In this document: one piece after another, positions 61,806 through 64,000 of the stretch
How the letters are laid out: the number at the start of each line of letters is the position of its first letter
Numbering within the stretch: position 1 is the first letter of the stretch
Source of the DNA: Micromonospora echinospora
GTDB taxonomy: Bacteria; Actinomycetota; Actinomycetes; Mycobacteriales; Micromonosporaceae
Length of the DNA stretch: 64,000 bases
Direction: 5' to 3'
NCBI RefSeq assembly: GCF_014203425.1
Contig: NZ_JACHJC010000001.1
Coordinates: 5,358,001-5,422,000 of the forward strand
The notes under the pieces: generated by a model
Seen by the model: the letters and a program-made list of their open reading frames with translations, nothing else
What the model was told of the DNA's origin: nothing
Database searches by the model: none
Made by a program: the position numbers and the translations under genes

Positions 61806-62783
61806 GTGCGGACGGATCAGGTGACGTTGCCGGGCGGCGTGGCGGGGACGACGCGGGCGCACCTCCTGGCCGGGATCCGGTCCTGGGTGGAGTCCACGCC
61901 GGTGCGGGGCCTGGTGGCGCGCTTCGGCGGTGACTGGCCCGACGGCGAACTGGCGGCGGTGCTGGCCGGCCTGGACGCGTTCTCCGCCCGCCGCTGGGAC
62001 TTCCGGCAGGGACGGGAACGCCCGGACGCCCGGGAGCCGGCGTTCGACCCGGCCACCGCCGAGGTGGTGTTGAGCGCCGCCGCCGCGCTCGGCCTGGTCC
62101 GCGCCGTCGCGCCGGCCCGATCCGGGTACGCGCACCTGCTGGTGCTCGGCGGGCTGGCGCACGCGTGCCTGCGGCGCACCGCGTACGCGGCGATGCTGGC
62201 CGGCGCCGCGGCCGAGGTGACCGGCGAGGTGGCGGTGCTGGGCAGCTTCCGTCCGCTGTCTGCGGCCGAGTCCCGCACGCTCGACGCAGCCGGGCTGCCC
62301 GGCTGCGCCACCGAGGTCGACGTCCTCGACGCCGGGGTGCGGCTGGCGTTCGGGGTGGCCGAGCCGGACGAGGAGCGCGGCGAGCCGGCGGGTCATCCGC
62401 ACCGGGCCTGGTCCTCGCGCACCTACCGGGCGGCCGGGCTGCCCCCGGTACGGGTGCTCGCCGCGCCGTCGAGCGAGCCGGACCGCCGTCGCGCGCACAC
62501 CGCCGACACGCAGCGGTTCTGGGCCGAGCACGTGCGGCTGCGCGAGGGCGACGACGTGCTGATGGTGACCGCCCCGATCTACGTGCCGTTCCAGCACTGC
62601 GACGCGCTGCGGACGCTCGCCGTGCCGTACGGGTGCGGCATCGAGACGGTCGGGGTGGACCCGGCCGCGCGCGCCGCGGTCGACGTACCGGAGCCGACCC
62701 TGACGCCGGGCCGCTACCTGCAGGAGATCCGGTCGGCGCTGCGGTCGATGCGCGCGCTGCACGCGACGCTGACGGCGGGCTGA
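61806..62783 (+). CDS. Unrecognised protein, possibly DUF218/YdcF-like
   Basis: This 325-residue protein starts at GTG 61806. I recognise no definite family. The layout HLLVLGGLAHACLRRTAYAAMLA, EVAVLGSFRPLSAAESRTLDAAG, then RVLAAPSSEPDRRRAHTADTQRFWAEHV, and DDVLMVTAPIYVPFQHCDALRTLAVPYGC alternates beta-strand and helix like the YdcF/SanA (DUF218) fold, with the late VTAPIYVPFQHCDA segment in the place of the conserved T..H..R. This is a topology guess. It is soluble, with no signal peptide. Confidence 0.8.
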   Translation: MRTDQVTLPGGVAGTTRAHLLAGIRSWVESTPVRGLVARFGGDWPDGELAAVLAGLDAFSARRWDFRQGRERPDAREPAFDPATAEVVLSAAAALGLVRAVAPARSGYAHLLVLGGLAHACLRRTAYAAMLAGAAAEVTGEVAVLGSFRPLSAAESRTLDAAGLPGCATEVDVLDAGVRLAFGVAEPDEERGEPAGHPHRAWSSRTYRAAGLPPVRVLAAPSSEPDRRRAHTADTQRFWAEHVRLREGDDVLMVTAPIYVPFQHCDALRTLAVPYGCGIETVGVDPAARAAVDVPEPTLTPGRYLQEIRSALRSMRALHATLTAG

Positions 62784-62790
62784 CCGGCGT

Positions 62791-62830
62791 GCGGGGCCGG
62801 TGCCCGGCGTTGCGCCGCGCACCGGCCCGC
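62791..62830. terminator. Hairpin terminator
   Basis: GCGGGGCCGGTGC (62791-62803) pairs with GCACCGGCCCGC (62819-62830) with one bulge, between convergent genes. Confidence 0.7.
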
Positions 62831-62841
62831 GTGCCGGGTGG

Positions 62842-63528
62842 TCAGTTGACGTAGACCGCCGGGCTGCCGGTCTTGCTGGTGTCCCTCACCGGCGAGTACG
62901 AGGCGGTGAAGTACGCGGTGCCGAAGCAGAGCGACGGGCCGGAGAACTTGGTCAGGGCCTGGTTGGTGAAGGTGATCGAGTTGGTGGCGTTGGACGCCGT
63001 ACCGGTCAGCGTGTTCGTGCTCGTCCGGTAGACGCAGGTGATCGTTCCGAGCAGCGAGTTGAGCACGACGGTGCTCTGGATCGGCGCCGCCGTCGTCCCA
63101 GAGATCTTGACGACGCCAGCGCTGGTCACCGAGGTGGTGTAGGGCAGGTTGTTGACAGTCACGCTCTGCACGCCGGTGGTGCCGAAGACGTTCGTCGTGC
63201 AGCTGGAGAACGACTGCGCGGTCAGGCTCTCGGTCGCGGTGCCGGGAGCGGTCGGGTTGGTCAGCACCTTGGCGCTGAAGCTGGACGCGGCGCACTTGAT
63301 GCCGGTGGTGCCGCTGGTCGAGGAGTAGAACGTGGCGTTCGTACCGCTGCGCAGGCTGGCCTGGATGACGTCGCCCACCGACACGGCGGTGCCGGCGACG
63401 GTCGGGTAGGTCAGCACGGCGCTGGCCAGCGAGGTGGTGGGTGCGGCGGTGGCGGGGGCGGCGCCGACCAGACCGGTCAGCAGCGCCAGGGCGGCGAGGC
63501 CCGCGCCGATGCGTCCGTACCTGGGCAT
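62842..63528 (-). CDS. Secreted protein with four cysteines, unknown function
   Basis: This 228-residue protein has a signal peptide (MPRYGRIGAGLAALALLTGLVGAAPATA, cleavage near 29). The mature part is Thr/Ser-rich and beta-like with four Cys (TGIKCAAS, SSCTTN, ITCVYR, SLCFG) that can form two disulfides. Segments such as VTVNNLPYTTSVTSAGVVKI and PIQSTVVLNSLLGTITCVYRTSTNTLTGTASNATNSITFTNQAL repeat a strand pattern. Proteins like it are secreted by many actinobacteria, without known function. A small basic gene lies 118 bases upstream on the same strand. Confidence 0.85.
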   Translation of the reverse strand: MPRYGRIGAGLAALALLTGLVGAAPATAAPTTSLASAVLTYPTVAGTAVSVGDVIQASLRSGTNATFYSSTSGTTGIKCAASSFSAKVLTNPTAPGTATESLTAQSFSSCTTNVFGTTGVQSVTVNNLPYTTSVTSAGVVKISGTTAAPIQSTVVLNSLLGTITCVYRTSTNTLTGTASNATNSITFTNQALTKFSGPSLCFGTAYFTASYSPVRDTSKTGSPAVYVN

Positions 63529-63646
63529 GGTTGTTCCTTCCGGCAGTGGGACAGGAAACGGTGCCGGCGGCGTCCGGAGTGGACGGAGCCGGTGGGCGCG
63601 GCGGCCGGGATCGGACCGCCGACAGTGGTGGTGCGCCGTTGCGGCC

Positions 63647-63745
63647 TCAGCGGGCCGGGCGGCGTGGCGCAGTGCGGCGACGCCGCGTCACCTCGGTCTT
63701 CCCGGCCTTGGGGGGACGGGTGCGCGCGGCGATAATGGCAGCCAT
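63647..63745 (-). CDS. Small basic 32-residue ORF with strong RBS
   Basis: From ATG 63745 to TGA 63647 this reads MAAIIAARTRPPKAGKT, then EVTRRRRTAPRRPAR. GAAGGAGGG ends four bases before the ATG, an ideal RBS, and a sigma-70-like promoter lies about 83 bases upstream. The peptide is very basic (many Arg) and could bind nucleic acid or be a regulator. I do not know a family; it may be a real small protein or a translated leader of the downstream secreted-protein gene. Confidence 0.5.
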   Translation of the reverse strand: MAAIIAARTRPPKAGKTEVTRRRRTAPRRPAR

Positions 63746-63827
63746 CCGGCCCTCCTTCGACACGTACGGGGTGACCGACGAGGAGAGATCACCAGCGGTG
63801 ACGAGACGTGAACTGAGCGTGTCGAAA

Positions 63828-63857
63828 GTTATAAACCCCGGAGGGTCGTAAAGTCAA
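63828..63857 (-). promoter_or_regulatory. Sigma-70-type promoter for the small ORF and secreted protein
   Basis: On the minus strand, TTGACT (63857-63852), an 18-base spacer and TATAAC (63833-63828) give a near-consensus -35/-10 pair, rare in this GC-rich window. Transcription should start near 63820. It overlaps the region before the divergent TetR-like gene, so that regulator could act on it. Confidence 0.65.
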
Positions 63858-63878
63858 CGCATCAAGAGAGGTCGATAG

Positions 63879-64000
63879 GTGACCGTCCCGAGCCCGCCGC
63901 CACCGGTGCCCGTGCCCCTGCCGGGCGCTCGCCACGGCCGCGACCCGGACCGCGCCATCAAGCGCGGCCCGCGCCGCGTGCCGGCCGAGGAGGTGGCGGC
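63879..64000 (+). CDS. Probable TetR-family regulator, N-terminus only (runs off right edge)
   Basis: This frame starts at GTG 63879 with GAGAGG upstream and stays open to the end (40 residues): MTVPSPPPPVPVPLPGARHG, then RDPDRAIKRGPRRVPAEEVA. A disordered Pro-rich start followed by KRGPRRVPAEEVAA resembles the lead-in of TetR regulators, just before the HTH, but the HTH itself is outside the window. The family call is therefore tentative. It is divergent from the small ORF. Confidence 0.45.
   Translation, partial: MTVPSPPPPVPVPLPGARHGRDPDRAIKRGPRRVPAEEVA

Overview
The window is a high-GC actinobacterial chromosome segment. The gene types, the many GTG starts, the attenuated trpEG and the mobile-repeat style suggest Micromonosporaceae, most likely Micromonospora or a close relative; this is inferred from content, not from a marker gene. 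It holds about 48 protein genes and two frameshifted genes. No rRNA, tRNA or CRISPR array was seen. Sugar uptake and turnover dominate.

Left part (1-22 kb). A truncated secreted CBM2 protein and a GH1 beta-glucosidase diverge around three near-perfect 14-bp CebR-type palindromes, forming a cellulose/cellobiose locus. Next come a conservon-like sensor kinase with a roadblock partner, an FGGY sugar kinase, a fused anthranilate synthase behind a classic tandem-Trp attenuator, WrbA, a frameshifted winged-helix gene, a four-gene lpqY-sugABC-type ABC operon with an overlapping start/stop, two small conserved-looking genes, two lipoproteins and a SARP/AfsR-type regulator.

Toxin island (20.6-31.3 kb). 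A 3041-residue secreted RHS/YD-repeat protein ends in a Hint self-processing domain and a 144-residue C-terminal tip with a possible deaminase-like Cys pattern. Two genes follow it on the same strand: an unrecognised acidic protein and a frameshifted SMI1/KNR4 (SUKH) gene, both candidate immunity proteins. The tip and these genes are visibly less GC-rich than their surroundings, which suggests an exchanged module.

Middle (31.8-48.5 kb). DUF4184 membrane protein, HAD phosphatase, secreted beta-propeller protein, a divergent GH63-type glucosidase and glycogen-debranching-type glucosidase with a GT4 glycosyltransferase (alpha-glucan turnover), a Ser/Thr kinase with a long disordered linker, a membrane metal-dependent hydrolase, a VOC protein, a TfoX-like protein, a MobA-like nucleotidyltransferase and a PolA-like polymerase.

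Right part (48.5-64 kb). An 88-bp inverted-repeat element lies just beyond the end of a murR-SIS-ngcEFG operon. That operon is divergent from an N-acetylglucosamine-kinase-type gene. A second, paralogous ngcEFG-like operon lies 4 kb away, and a similar AT-rich 14-mer precedes both. Neither operon has its own ATPase, so they probably share one, as NgcEFG and MsiK do in Streptomyces. The end carries an acyltransferase, a class III aminotransferase, an unrecognised enzyme-like gene, a secreted four-Cys protein, a 32-codon basic ORF with a clear promoter and RBS, and the start of a probable TetR regulator.
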